From Torreya grandis (taxonomy: Eukaryota; Streptophyta; Pinopsida; Cupressales; Taxaceae), in assembly GCA_037957365.1 (NCBI GenBank), contig JARHVA010007804.1:399501-463500 (forward strand): 64,000 nt of DNA, in the 5' to 3' direction. The translations under genes and the position numbers were made by a program. Shown here piece after piece: positions 23,662-35,489 of the stretch. The notes under the pieces are model-generated. The model had not been told where the DNA came from. It searched no databases and was given only the letters and a program-made list of their open reading frames with translations. Each line of letters opens with the position of its first letter. Positions within the stretch are counted from its first letter, which is position 1.

Positions 23662-25620
23662 TGATGCAAGGGAATCATATAAGGTCCCCAAATTTGACTC
23701 AAATTTTGGCTCTAATTAGTCTATTAAGTGTCTCATATGTGTTATAAGTCCTAAATTTTCCTTAAGTGGAGTCTAGGTAGTTTGAAGATGCATAGAATTT
23801 GAATTCTGGCTTACCAAAAAGCCTCTTTTAAAAATTCAAATCTTGAAAGCCTTTGTAAGTATTCTCATTTATAAAGGTTTTAAGGTGTCAAGAAAACATG
23901 TTTAATGGGTTTAGACACTTTATAAGGTTTATAAATTTTCGTAAGTCTAATGTCATAGTGTCATATGGGTCATCTTGTGTAAAATCATAAAGAATGCAAT
24001 GTAACCAAAATGACCTCTCGAAGGGAAAGATCCCAAGAAACATTTATGCATCATTTTAGGATTTTATTGAGTAAGTTTTAGTTTTGTAATATCACAATCC
24101 ATTAAAGGATTATAGTGAATGGATATTGGAAGTAAAAATCTTGTTGAGAAAAGAGTGTTTGTAATATCAATTTTCTATGTGTATTGAATTTGCATGGCTG
24201 AAATAGAGTACATGGTGTGCTTGTATACTCAAAGTGGTGGGAAGTTTTGTTATATGTTTGTTGATATTGTTTATGATAAAATTATATTCTCTAATTTGAG
24301 ATGGATCGCATAAATTGAATTGGAATTAAGTCACTTGAAAGAGACAGACAAGTCTATCAAATAGGGTATGCTTACACATAATTTGTTCAAAGATTAGTCT
24401 AAGTCATTAATCCTTTATTAAGTTACTATGGAGAATTTGGGAATGGAGAACATGTATGAATAGTTTTAATAATCTTGTTTAAATATATAGTTGGTGTAAG
24501 TTGGACTTGTACAATTTTTATCATAAATCTTGCTCGTTGAAAGCACATAGTACATAAAGTCAGGATTCTATATACTGAGTTCTTTGTGTTGAATCTTGTT
24601 TTGATTCAAATGTGATGGAAAGAGATTTTAAATAGGTTATAAAAGTCATATAAGGTGGTTAGAAACTCATTATAGTTTTTGGAGTCCTTTGATGTTGAAA
24701 GACAGTGAAACCCTGTCTACCCTATTTTCAAATGGTAGAATGCAGTCTAAAAGGATTGAGTTTTCCTATTTGTGCATGATATGGGAGTTATAGAGACTCA
24801 AATATACAATTAAAAAGTTTTAATAACCTCATACATACCTAAAATAATAATTGTATTATCTTGAAACCACTGGTTAGTCATTATATGTAATTTTATTTAG
24901 TCTTAGTTTGTATAATCACATAAAACCCTAGCTATTAGGGTTCTGATCATAGAAGGAGATTCAACCCTAAAAAAATCCTAAAAATTTGTAATTTGTTTTG
25001 TATTAGGGTATAATAATATAATAATGTGGTTATAAACCTATACCCTTAATATTACATACTGTACTACCCTATATGTAGTTTATTAGCTTAAGAGACCTAG
25101 TGAGATAAGGGATAAAGAGAAAAGTTGGACTTAGGAGAAGTGTTGAGGGGAAAAAATAGATTTAAAAGTAATATTGGCCAAAAGGGTGGTCAAATATAGT
25201 CTTTTTTTGGTCAAATCATAGACATAATGGTCAAACTCCGGAACTTTATGCATTTGGAGGACTCATTAGAGTGTTAGGTAAGCCTACATGTAAAAGTCTT
25301 TACAAAATAACCTAACCTAAGATTTTGTGTGATGAAATGACATGAAAAAGGGTAATAAAAAATATTTATTTTTCCTTAATGAGACTATGTACGGAACATA
25401 ATAAGATATTTTCCCCAAAATAGGGCTATAAGCCAAGACAAAGGCTAGAGAGAGAAATTTGAGGAAAGACAAGAGAGAGTAAGGTTAAAAGGTTGGAATT
25501 GTGTTATGTGAGTAGGATAAGGAGTCCTGAGGTTTTTTATAAAATATTGAGCAAGATTAGTTGATAATTGCTTTGATAAAGATCTTGAACACTTACAATC
25601 TAAGGCAAAGCTCTACATCA
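23662..25620 (+). repeat. Element 2 3' LTR
   Basis: 1959 bp, TGATGCAAGGGA ... CTCTACATCA. Homologous to 19228-21199 along the full length. Confidence 0.93.
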
Positions 25621-25625
25621 GGTCT

Positions 25626-26430
25626 CATTTATCCTTCCTACTTGACCACACACATCTATTCACCATTCAACCTATAATACCAAATTTACACTCTTAGTAG
25701 ACCTTACAATCTAGGTTATGATGTCTACATGTGATCCAAAATCTTGTTAGGTTAGCAACACCCATGGTTATAACATTTTTTACTAAAGCAATGTCTCTTT
25801 AGCCATAGTTTCCATTTTAGAGCTCCTACAATATTTTGACATATATACAGACATTTTTTTATGCTACACTTCATGATACTCATGTGCCTCAAACATCTGA
25901 TCTAGCTTATGTTACTTCCATAATTAATAATATGAAATGGACTAGAGATCATATTTCATTCAAAAGGGTAGATCTCCCACCTAAATACATCATAGATTTA
26001 CACTTGCCTCTCTACATTGCATTATGAATTAACAAGGTAGGTGTCAAATGGGTTCTAATAAATAATGGACCAGGTTTGAACACTTGTAACATTTATTTTA
26101 TTCATATTTTTACTACAAATGTTAAGTATTTGTATATTTATGATATGAACATCTAAGGGTTTAATAATATTGCACACAAAGTCTTGGATCAAATCACACT
26201 AAACCTTACATTGGGGCCTAGAATGATACCTGAAACATGTCAAGTTATGCCTAATGACCTTAATTATAATATCTTTCTCAAAAGACCATAGATTTATGAT
26301 ATGTACACAATTTCATCCACTTTACATGCATATTTAAAATTTATTTAAAATGGTCATATCTACACTTTTCCTATGGATAAAGAACCATTCAAATATTGTC
26401 AACAAACATATCCTTCACATAATTATATTC
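25626..26430 (+). pseudogene. Element 4 protease region, broken
   Basis: Resumes element 4 right of the element 2 target duplication. DHISFKRVDLPPKYIIDLHL at about 25957-26016 resembles the 'F...DLPP...HN.PLyi' lead-in of Tat proteases. GVKWVLINNGPGLNTCNI at about 26041-26094 stands for the 'VLIDNGSxLNVCP' active site, with the catalytic Asp changed to Asn. CQVMPNDLNYNIFLKRP at about 26239-26289 stands for 'FQVmdixxSYNxLLGRPW'. SSTLHAYLKFI follows near 26314. Typical Tat/Ogre protease, not functional. No gag was recognised before it. Confidence 0.8.
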
Positions 26431-26894
26431 CTCACATGGATTTTTCTACAACACCACTCTAGTATACTGTTAATAAATAATGTATTATTTCATTAGATGC
26501 CTCTAGATCACATGATAATAAGTTCATTATCCTTTTGCATCAAGATACTTCTAAAAAATGGGTTACATAGGATAGGCCTTGGCAAAGATGAGTAATGAAT
26601 CCTTAATCCCATTAAATAATATGACCAATAGGGTAGACAAGGACATGGATATAAACATAACACATCTAATTCCATGTCCTCTCACCATATTATTAACATA
26701 TTTTTATTTTCACAACTATTCTATGAGTAATTGATATAATAAACTATGTTTGTACACTCTCAATTATTTACCCTGATCTTATCAATGATATGACTTCTCT
26801 AGATCTACATAATTTTGATGAATTCATTAATGAAAAGGATATATTATAGATACTATGGGAATACAAGGATCTCCCTTCCTTCTATAATAAGAAT

Positions 26895-28050
26895 ATGTTC
26901 CCTCATTCCACAAATTCCCAAGAATTATTTTGTGAGAATTCTAATGATTCAGATGATATTTTAGCTAACATAGTTTATACTATCCCTATAACACAATACA
27001 TAATGAATCGATCTAAATTAATTAATAAAGAGACATTCAAATTCAATTATGTCATATATACTCATACTCATATCATAGTAGTGGATGATGCCTTACATAA
27101 AAGAGATACAAACATTCATCATATTTTAAAAGACTTTCTTGAAGTTTTCACTTGGGATTATTTGTATATGGCTGACATTGATCCCTCAATCTTAGTACAC
27201 AAGATTACACTCTATCCTGATGCCAACCTAGTTAAACAAAAAATTCAAAACATGCTTCCTAAATTTGTTCTTTTAGTCAAAGATGAGATCTAATGACTAT
27301 TGGATCCTGGTTTCAATTCACCACTTGCTCATCCCCAGCTCATCCCCAGTCACTTTCTAATTTGTCCCTGTTATAAAATCCAACATCCAAATTTTATATT
27401 ATTTTGATTCTAGAGACCCAAAAAAATCATTTCCTAAGGATTAATTTCCTCTACCCAACATCTCTATGATAATCAAATCTATAATAAGATAAAAAATTCT
27501 CTCCTTATGAATGGCTTCATTGACTATAATCAAATTAAGATCGTTTAAAAAGATAATGAAAAAAATTACTCTACCACATCATGGGGAAATTGTTTCTATA
27601 TAGTCATGCCTTTTGGATTAATAAACATAGGAAAAACAAACCAATGAACAATGACACATATATTTTATGATATCATTCATAAAAAAATTAAATATTATGT
27701 CAATGATTTGCTTTCACAATGAAAAGAACAACATCATGCCACAAAGATATGATAAATTTTTGAAAGACTAAGGAAATATAATGTAATATTCAATCCTAAG
27801 AAATGAATATTTTGGGTTTAATTATATCAACTTTGGGATTTAAAATATCTCAACACAGTATCAAGGATGATTATAAGAAATTAAAAGCAATAATAGACAT
27901 GCCTCTTATCAATTTATAGTAACCTCATTCCCTATAAGGCACGATTTAGGAAATACATTATTTTGAGGCACAACTCATAAATAAGACTCAATCATTTACC
28001 ACATTTATTAAAAAGGATAAAAATATAGAATGGGATATCACATGTCAAGA
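26895..28050 (+). pseudogene. Element 4 reverse transcriptase, broken
   Basis: A 132-codon open stretch at 26895-27293 carries the Tat RT lead-in: LKDFLEVFTWDYLYMADIDP, then VHKITLYPDANLVKQKIQNM. The palm follows with stops: MNGFIDYNQIKIV at about 27508-27546 (normally 'MDGFSGYNQIkm'), CFYIVMPFGLINIGKTNQ at about 27592-27645, and KYYVNDLLSQ at about 27690-27720 where the catalytic YVDD has become YVND. IFERLRKYNVIFNPKK near 27760-27805 opens the thumb. Order and motif wording are those of Tat/Ogre elements. Confidence 0.88.
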
Positions 28051-28500
28051 AATATTTGACACAATCAAATAATACCAGCTAAACCCACTTATCCTGGTAC
28101 CATCAACACCTAAAAGTCTTATTATATTTTACCTCTTAATAATAGATCATGTCGTCAGTACACTCTTATCATAACATGATGATCAACATAAAGAGAAGGC
28201 CATTTAATACATTAGTTGTACACTTCTTGACTAAGAATGAAATTATCCAATAATATAAACACATTGTTTGGTACTTGTATTTACTACTCAAAAGATCTGA
28301 CACTATAAGATTAAAAAAATGAGACACAATTCATTACAAAATTTGATCCTTTAAAGTTCCTCATGTCAAAACCACATATCTTTTGTTGTATTAAAAAATG
28401 GGTTATGTTACTTAGAGAGTTTGACCTCAATATTGTCTTATAAAAATTAGTAAAAGGATAGATAATTGTAGATCAATTAGAATCAACCCCATTATTGGAC
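28051..28500 (+). pseudogene. Element 4 RT-linked RNase H, broken
   Basis: NPLILVPSTPKSLIIFYLLI at about 28084-28143, then a QHDEQ-like motif, a degraded YIS..L and 'YP' tract, WVMLLREFDLNIVL at about 28402-28443 and VKGxIIVDQL. These line up with the Gypsy RNase H that follows RT. The catalytic Asp of the '(v)TD.s' strand is unclear. Multiple stops. Confidence 0.7.
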
Positions 28501-28549
28501 ACAAATCTTATCAACAATGATTTTATGGATGACTTCACAACATATAACA

Positions 28550-28960
28550 CCACTTATGATATGTGGATAATGTTATTTGATGGTTCTAAATGTGCATTTG
28601 GTATTGGAGTAGGAATTATTTTCATCAACCCACTTGGGCACACAATACCACTTACTTATTGACCTAGTTTTTCATGTACCAAAAACATCACAAAATATGA
28701 AGTTTTTATCATAGGCCTTAAAAAAATCAAGATTTCTAGATCATATCAATTAAAGCTTACGGGGATTCAAAACTAAATGTCAATCAATTTATATATATCT
28801 ACCAAACCAAATAAGAATCCCTCATTCCCTGAAATAATATGGTTCAATTTCTACAAAATCTTATTGAAAACTTATCTTTTGAAAACATTCCATGTAAGGA
28901 TAATCATCATGCCAATGCAATGGCTAGTGAAACATCATTGATCCCCATTGACATAGATGA
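28550..28960 (+). pseudogene. Element 4 second RNase H (RVT_3 type), broken
   Basis: MWIMLFDGSKCAFGIGVGII at about 28560-28619 is the first strand, keeping the catalytic Asp in LFDGS. TKYEVFIIGLKKIKI near 28695-28737 keeps the Glu of the '(a)EYEa' helix. The later 'GDS' and 'ADA' segments are degraded near 28760-28930. An additional RNase H at this place, after RT-RNase H and before integrase, is diagnostic of the Tat/Ogre group. Confidence 0.8.
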
Positions 28961-29199
28961 AGAATATTATATATTCACTATTAAATGATTGTAATATCCA
29001 TCAATGTTTCCTATGTGGACATCATAGCTATAATGGTTCTAGTTACCACAAAAATCACAACATCTGAATGATTCTCTGATATATACAATTTTATACATAA
29101 ATCTATTACACTAGATATTTTCACAAGAAACAAAAAATGCAAATTACAATGAATCTCCCTCCAATATGTCATTATTAGTAGGGACTTATTTAAAAGGTA

Positions 29200-29530
29200 T
29201 TTTTGGGTACACTTAATCTAATGTTTGATATATGAGGGAGCTAAGTTAGATGTCAAATAGATGCATGATAGTGAATGTGGTGGTCATTTTAGTGGTAAAA
29301 TGATGTCACACATATTACTCAAACAAGATTACTATTGGCCCACCATAGAACAAGAATGCCAAGAAGATGCCATGTTATGCATAAAATGTCAATGCCATGG
29401 AAATCTAAACCTTGTCCCTTTGTATCAAATACAATCCATAGTATCCCATGGCTATTCATGCTATGGGGTTTTAATCTAATCAATAAGATAAATTGAAAAT
29501 CTACAAGAGGTCACAAATTCATTATCACAG
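29200..29530 (+). pseudogene. Element 4 integrase, 5' part, cut by element 3
   Basis: MHDSECGGHFSGKMMSHILL at 29261-29320, DYYWPTIEQECQEDA and CIKCQCHGN form the HHCC zinc domain, all four ligands recognisable. The start of the catalytic core is HGYSCYGVLI, where the usual 'WGID.IG' Asp is gone. At 29530 the frame runs into the LTR of element 3 and resumes at 39565. The cut falls between the first and second catalytic positions. Confidence 0.85.
29526..29530. repeat. Target-site duplication of element 3 (CACAG)
   Basis: CACAG lies immediately left of TGTTGGG at 29531 and immediately right of the other LTR at 39560-39564. Perfect 5-bp match. Confidence 0.93.
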
Positions 29531-31435
29531 TGTTGGGTGAATATTTTTTCATCAACTGGCTACTGGCAAAATGGTTATATCAACCATAGCATAAGGATAT
29601 TTATACGGCAAAATGGATGTGGTGACCAAAGCCAAAATGAGACAAATCTCTCCTCTTAGCAAGGGGAGGTTCCCTATAAAATACTAATATAAGCTAAAAA
29701 TAGAGACAGGGGTGAAATTAGACCATCTATCTCTCTTTTTTTAGAGATAATGTTCACAAAATAGAGGAGAATTTTGGTGTAATTAATGAAGGAAATTCTC
29801 TTCTTTTAGAGATAATATTCATCAAATAGTATGAATTTTTCTTGGGTAATAACTCTAACCACAAGCAACCCATGAAAGTACAAAGTCTTTCATTATTTCT
29901 CCCACTGATTTAGGACAAGGAAACTATAGAATGAAGTGTAGCCCAAAGTTTCCACCTAAAACTACAATAGAGTAAAAGATTACGAAAGATAAGGGGAGCT
30001 CAAAGTCTCTCCAGTATCCTTTACATAAAACACAGACTGAAGACAATTATGGTAGCACAAAGTCTCCCACAGTCAGCTTTAGGACATCTTCCAGCTTATT
30101 TCCACTTGTTCTGCTTATTTAATTAAATGGAAAAGATTGTATTTAGGAAAAATACATAAGAATAATTTCATAGATAACACAAGCTATTTCAACACAAAGT
30201 CTAAAAGGTCACTTGCTTTCTCATTCACTTAACAAAATATGATTAACAGTCTGAGCTCAAAGTCTTAAGAATGCCTTTCAATTTGGTCAGAGCTTCACTT
30301 CTTAATAACAGAAAGATCACCTTTCTCTACAAAATGAGAGTTTACAATATATAGCATCCAAAGAAAGTCTTGGGTGCTTGTTTTCATGAAATGGCCCATG
30401 TTGCATTGAATGCGTTAAACGTTCTATGAAAGGGCCATGCTGGAATAGGTTATTGGCCTTAACTTTGGCATTCTAAATCATCTCAAATGTCTGCTTCTAA
30501 GCATGGGTTGTCTGGTCTTCTTTATGATGCTTACACGGATGTCCATTCACCTTTACTTAATGATTAAAAATAAGCCGTACCATTGAATGCTTGTGTTCTC
30601 TGAGGTCTACCTGGCAGACTATTCCACCTACTGGAATAACTCTTCAACAAATGTTTTTGGATTTTCTATAGTCATTCCCTCTTTCCTTGCTATATTTTGT
30701 CTCTTCCTGGTGATCTGAGCTCTCAGGGCTATCTTCTTACTTTCTGTTGGCGCCTTCAACTCCTTTTTTGGCTAGTCACTAAGTTTGTTCTTAGGTCTAT
30801 GATATTTTTTGAAAATCAACGGTTATTCCATCACCCTAAATTTGATGTCCATAGGGACATCACTGGTTGCATGAACCACTTTAAACCTTAAACCTTGAAC
30901 TCTTTTGGTTTAATGGTTCAAAGTTCAACAGTTTAGTGATTCAATGTTTTGTAAAGGGCTATGTTCACTTAGTTTTCTTTTGTACACTCAAGGTTTCATT
31001 GAACTAATTATTTGAACCATTTAGTTGAACATTTTTCTAGAATATTTTTCTTCATCCATTCGCTCAAAGCTTCTACTGAAACTTTGAACTTTGAACCCTT
31101 CAAACTCGTTAAACCCATTGAACCTTTCGAAGGCAGTGTTCAATGGTTTACTGGTTCATTCCAATTATTTGAACCACACCGTTAAGTATTTTTATTGAAC
31201 CTCAGTGTTGAACCATCCTCAAAACACTTAACAAATGCCTTAAGAACTTTGAACTTCCCTTTGAGAAAGCCCACCTATTGAACCTGCAATTTCCTTAGCT
31301 AAAAAGGCTTGATTATTTGAAAAACTTAACTGCTCAGAACATTTTGAAAAAAAGAAAGAGACTATTTTGGCTTGTAGGACCAAAAATGGTCAACATGTTG
31401 TCCACAAAAATAAGTGACTAATTTTGGGAACAATA
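29531..31435 (-). repeat. Element 3 3' LTR
   Basis: 1905 bp, plus-strand ends TGTTGGG and GGGAACAATA, homologous to 37652-39559. Contains a TATA-like box on minus near 30345-30355 and the GGTTCAA/TTGAACC array at about 30880-31230. Confidence 0.92.
30880..31230. repeat. GGTTCAA/TTGAACC motif array, 3' LTR copy
   Basis: Many copies of the heptamer TTGAACC and its complement GGTTCAA, with one-base variants, packed in about 350 bp. The matching array in the other LTR is at 38990-39340. On the element's strand it lies upstream of the TATA-like box, that is, in U3. Confidence 0.8.
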
Positions 31436-31559
31436 GCTGGCTCGAATTGGGGAACTTCTATCGATTGAAATTTTGAAACAATTAAAGGGAGTAGAATCCA
31501 AAATCTTAGTGCCTTTATCTATGCCATTGGGCTACAGAGTCATGCTTACCCAAAAAGAA

Positions 31560-32740
31560 AGGTGCCAAAAATAAATGAACAACACAAAACAAAGAAAGAC
31601 TATACATATGTACAATTGGACTTATCTGATACTTCAAGGATTGAAGTGCTTCAAATGCTACCCATTGTGAGGTAGTGTAAATAGCATTCCATCTTGATAT
31701 TTTAGCAAGAAACTATTTTAACCGTTTAATCAATGAATGGAAAATGGACCTCTTCATAAGGAATCTGATTTTCCATGCATTCCTTTTGGTTCTCTCCTCT
31801 TATCCCATAACAATACTTGATCTCCAATTTGAAAATCACGAATCCTTTCTTTTTGGTCGAAGAGTTTCTTTACCAGAATTTGATGTGCAACAATACGATC
31901 CACCACCACAGTTTGCTGCTCATTTAATTCAATCAAGCACATGATCCTCTTGTCGATGGAACTTTCAAAAGTTGAATCTTCTACTACCTTTGCCAAATTT
32001 AATGCTGGTAATTCCAAGGTGATTGGTATCTCTGCATTTAAACCATACAAAAGTTAAAATGGTGACATACCTATCACCCTTTTGGGTGTAATCTTATATG
32101 CACATAAAGCATCAAGTAATGGTTTATGCCAAGTTCTCTGATTGTTATCTACCAGCTTCTTGATAATGGTCACTAGGTTCTTGTTGCTTGATTCTACTTG
32201 ACCATTTCCTTATAGGTAATAGTCAGAAGATTGGGAGAGGATAATCTCATAATAGTAGCAGAATTGGGTAACTTCATGAGAAGAGAAATAGGCTGCATTG
32301 TCTGTTACAATCTTGGTTGGGACTCCAAATTGAGAAATAATGTTTTCCTTAAGGAAATTACATACCACTTCTGAAGTAGCGTGCTTTACTGGAATGGCTT
32401 CCACCCACTTGGTAAAATAGTCTGTGGCTGTGAGAACATAGTCATGTCCAACACTCAAGGATGGGTTTATAGTGATAATTAAATCAATTTCCCATTGTTG
32501 AAAAGGCTCTTCAATTACCACAGGCTTGAGAAGTAGCACGGCCAACTTGGGTTTCCCAAAGAACTATTGACACAGCTCGCATCTACGCATCTAAGTGTAT
32601 GAATCTTAAAACAGAGTAGGCCAATAGTACCTAGCTCATAGAATATTATGGGTAGTTATAGGTGCCAAAAAATGTCCTCCACAAGCTAAATTATGGAAAG
32701 ACTCCAAAAGTTTGCTCTGTTACACTTTATCCACACAATG
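31560..32740 (-). pseudogene. Element 3 integrase, catalytic triad kept but frame broken
   Basis: Zinc domain near 32700-32550: FHNLACGGHFLAPITTHNIL then RYYWPTLF and RRCELCQ. The 111-codon open stretch 32545-32210 carries the core: FQQWEIDLI (first Asp), TDYFTKWVEAIPVKHATSE and VPTKIVTDNAAYFSSHE (second Asp). After one stop, GNGQVESSNKNLVTIIKKL keeps the catalytic Glu. The stretch 32050-31754 gives MYGLNAEIPITLELPALNLA and the C-terminal IRDFQIGDQVLLWDKRREPK. RGPF of the GPY/F region follows near 31750. Four or more stops separate these parts. Confidence 0.9.
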
Positions 32741-33079
32741 AAGAAACACCTCATCAAGGCTCCTCTTATACAAACCATTATCCCACAAGACAAAGTTAGC
32801 AGCTTTCAACTTAACATTCATCTTTTTTTTACAAGACAGGTGAGTAGGACATTCACCATAGGTAAGGAAATGAGAAATATTGGAATACCACTCATTCATA
32901 GTGATGACAAAGAGAAATGTAGGCATGTCTTCAACCTCTATTTCTTCATGCCCTACTTCTTCTAGTATGTTATTAGTAATTAATTAGCATAAACCTCTTC
33001 CCTATACAAGCTTCATAGATTTGATAACAAGATCAAACTCTTAGATTTTAGCAATCTAATTACCTCTTTTAGTTTCAAA

Positions 33080-33560
33080 ATCCTATTGAGTTAGAATGGA
33101 CTTTACTATTGTATCATCAACCAGAGCAATAGTACGTGAGTTTAGGATGTAAAAATGAAAGTGTTTTACTGCCTTAACCATATCATGAGCATGCTTCTCC
33201 ATGTTTAAATATTTTAGCTCATGAGTTTTGAGAGGACAACTCATGAAAGATATGGGGGACTCCACACCTTTGTTCTGTTGAACCAAAATAGCTGAAGCAT
33301 GTGTTCAGAAGCATAGCTATATATTATGAAGTCTTTGGTGTAATCAGGACAAACCAAGACTGGAGCATGGGTAATAGCTTCTTTGATGTCTTGAAATGCT
33401 GACTTGCCTTCTTCAATCTAGCTGAAATTAGCTTTACCCTTCATCATGTTGATAATGTGGTGAGTCTTTTCTATGAATTCAAGAATGAACCTTCGTAGAA
33501 AATTCACCTTTCCAAAGAAAGAATGGACTGTAGTCTTAATTTCAGGAAGAGTAAGATCTT
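33080..33560 (-). pseudogene. Element 3 RT-linked RNase H, broken
   Basis: Follows the RT thumb: KSAFQDIKEAITHAPVLVCP at about 33415-33355, DFIIYSYASEHM (normally '(f)S.AS..ai') near 33335-33300, then after a frame change the open stretch 33286-33083. That stretch has GVESPISFMSCPLKTHELKY and KHAHDMVKAVKHFHFYILNS. This matches the RNase H-like segment joined to Gypsy RTs. The catalytic DAS strand reads SYAS, so activity is doubtful. Confidence 0.75.
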
Positions 33561-34300
33561 GGATGGATTTGACTCTTTCTAGGTCAATCTTTATGCCTTC
33601 TCAGGATATAGTGTGACCAAGAAGTTTACCTTCTATAACCCCAAAAATTAACTTCTTGGGATTAAGAGAAATACCATTTTGCCAACATCACTTCAACACT
33701 TGTTGTAGATGATGCACATGATCAGGATGATATTTAGAAAAAACTATCAAGTCATCAAGGTATACCACACTGAACTTCTCCATTTCATTTCTAAAGGTAA
33801 GATCCATCACTCTCTAGAAGGTGTCACCAGCATTGATCAAGCCAAAAGGCATTCTATGATATGCAAAGGTGCCCTAAAGTGTAGTGAAAGTGGTCTTATG
33901 TTGGTCTAATTCACCAACTTTCACTTTTTTGGTCTACTTCACCAACTTTCACTTGATTATATCCTAAAAAACTATCTAAAATTGATAACATCTATGTGCC
34001 AGTCACTATATGTAGCAGCTGATCCATGATGGGCAGGGGATAGTTGTCTTTTAAAGATGACTGATTCAAATTTCTAAAATCAACATACAAGAAAATTTAT
34101 CCATTCTTCTTTATCACATGGACTATGTTCACAATCTAGATGTAATGATGGATTGGGAAAATAATTCTTGCATTCAACATTTTCTATATCTCAGAAAGAA
34201 TAGTGCCTGATATCTTGGGGTTGTACTACCTTTGTTTCTACTTGTGAGGCAACAACCCAATCTTGAGGGGAATTTCATGCTAAATTTATTCAATCTTGAG
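33561..34300 (-). pseudogene. Element 3 reverse transcriptase, broken
   Basis: On minus: FLYVDFRNLNQSSLKDNYPL at about 34097-34038, MDQLLHIVTG, MLSILDSFLGYNQVKV near 33990-33943 (first catalytic Asp kept in LD), MPFGLINAGDTF near 33853-33818, then VVYLDDLIVFSKYHPDHVHH at about 33773-33714 with the YLDD box intact. SLNPKKLIFGVIEGKLLGHT near 33665-33606 opens the thumb. Between the middle motifs the sequence is frameshifted. Upstream, about 34300-34770, is the linker specific to this element type, with LKGNKIPKGLVSLEKLFDKH. Confidence 0.9.
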
Positions 34301-34420
34301 AGATTTTAGATCATCATAAGAGTATGCCAAAACATCAATGTAATGGTGAAGCAAGGTAATAAATTTGAGTTTTTCATTAGGAGTGCAATAATTCTCGATG
34401 TTGACCATTTTAGGATTATC

Positions 34421-34770
34421 TTATGTACTTAAATTTATTTGATAAAAATCTTTAGAGGATTTTAAGTCCATTTGTGGCTTCTTGATACACCTATCATGCT
34501 TATCAAATAGCTTCTCAAGAGAAACTAATCCTTTGGGAATTTTATTCCCTTTGAGATGAAGGAACTTTTTGCTAGTTTTCAAATTTGTTTCAGGAGCTGA
34601 TTCCCATAGTGGAGATTCACTGCCTTCAAAATGAAGCTTCTCAAAGTTGTCCATATATTCTAAAAAAATAATTATTTGGTTTTCACCATTAAATACCTAC
34701 CAATGGTTGGTATTATCTGGTACACTTGGTCAAAAAACTAGCTCAATAATGTACTTATGCTCTTTAAAAT
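34421..34770 (-). pseudogene. Element 3 linker between first RNase H and RT
   Basis: Coding-like stretch joining the upstream RNase H to RT. It holds SVPDNTNHW (about 34727-34701), a following IIIFLEYMDNFEKLHF segment, and LKGNKIPKGLVSLEKLFDKH at about 34557-34498. The same wording occurs, as far as I recall, in other plant retroelement polyproteins with RNase H before RT. No separate enzymatic motif. Confidence 0.65.
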
Positions 34771-35170
34771 CTTGGTGAGGAACCCTGAGAGTTGCAGAGA
34801 TGGCCAAAGAATCAACTCAATTGTTAAATTCTCTAGGCATGGTAGAAATAATAAAAGCATCAAAACTTTCAAGACATTCCCACACTTCATTGCAATAATG
34901 TCACAACATTTCATTCTTAGTTTGATATAGATTTCTCACCTGACAAACCACTAGCTCAGTATCTCCCCGGGCATGAAGAAGTTTGATGCTTTCAGCTTGA
35001 GAAACCTTGAATTTGAGTAGCAAAGATTCATACTCGGTGTTGTTGTTAATATTTATAAACTACAACTTGTATGAGTAGGGAAAAATATCTCCTTGAGGAG
35101 ATATCAAAACAACTCTAGCTCTAGAACCAGTAGAAGAATTGTTGCCATCAAATTCAAGAATCTAGACATC
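34771..35170 (-). pseudogene. Element 3 RNase H-like domain located before RT
   Basis: ILEFDGNNSSTGSRARVVLI at about 35163-35104 and SPQGDIFPYSYKL match the first strands of RVT_3-type RNase H, with the catalytic Asp in EFDG. NTEYESLLLKFKVSQAESIK near 35035-34976 gives the catalytic Glu. HARGDTELVVCQVRN gives the third acid (GD.E) and NNxVDSLAISATL near 34815-34777 the last Asp. All four acids are thus recognisable, though stops interrupt the frame. The domain lies between protease and RT, whereas Tat/Ogre elements normally carry their extra RNase H after RT. A C-terminal companion linker then leads directly into RT. Confidence 0.85.
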
Positions 35171-35489
35171 ATTAGAATCTGATCTTCTATCAAATTTTTC
35201 TTCATTAGAGATGGAAGATCATTTTTCATTTATATTTCACCCTACCAATACTTCTGATGTCTTGTCTAAATTTTTTGGATTGTCACCTAGTAAACTTTCA
35301 TTTGCTAAAATAGAAACATCTTCAGTAGACAGAAAGTAATTACTACCCATGCCTAAAGATTCAAATAGAATTTGAGCTTTAGGGGCTGATGTTTGGGTGA
35401 AAATGTATTTCTACTTATTCTCAAGAAACAACCTTTGCATGATGCCTTTGACAGGGATTCTCACCTCAGATAGGTCCATGCTCAACTCT

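Larger units (their letters stand above)
19228..25620 (+). mobile_element. Element 2: gag-protease-only Ty3/Gypsy element
   Basis: 6393 bp with LTRs of 1972 and 1959 bp, perfect 5-bp target duplication and TGATGCA ... TGCATCA termini. The 2.46-kb internal region has a primer site, a gag with a zinc knuckle and an aspartic protease, then about 0.9 kb without RT, RNase H or integrase motifs. The gag and protease look like chromovirus-type Gypsy proteins. It could be a non-autonomous family or a copy that lost pol by deletion; one copy cannot decide. It is inserted in the 5' leader of element 4. Confidence 0.88.
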
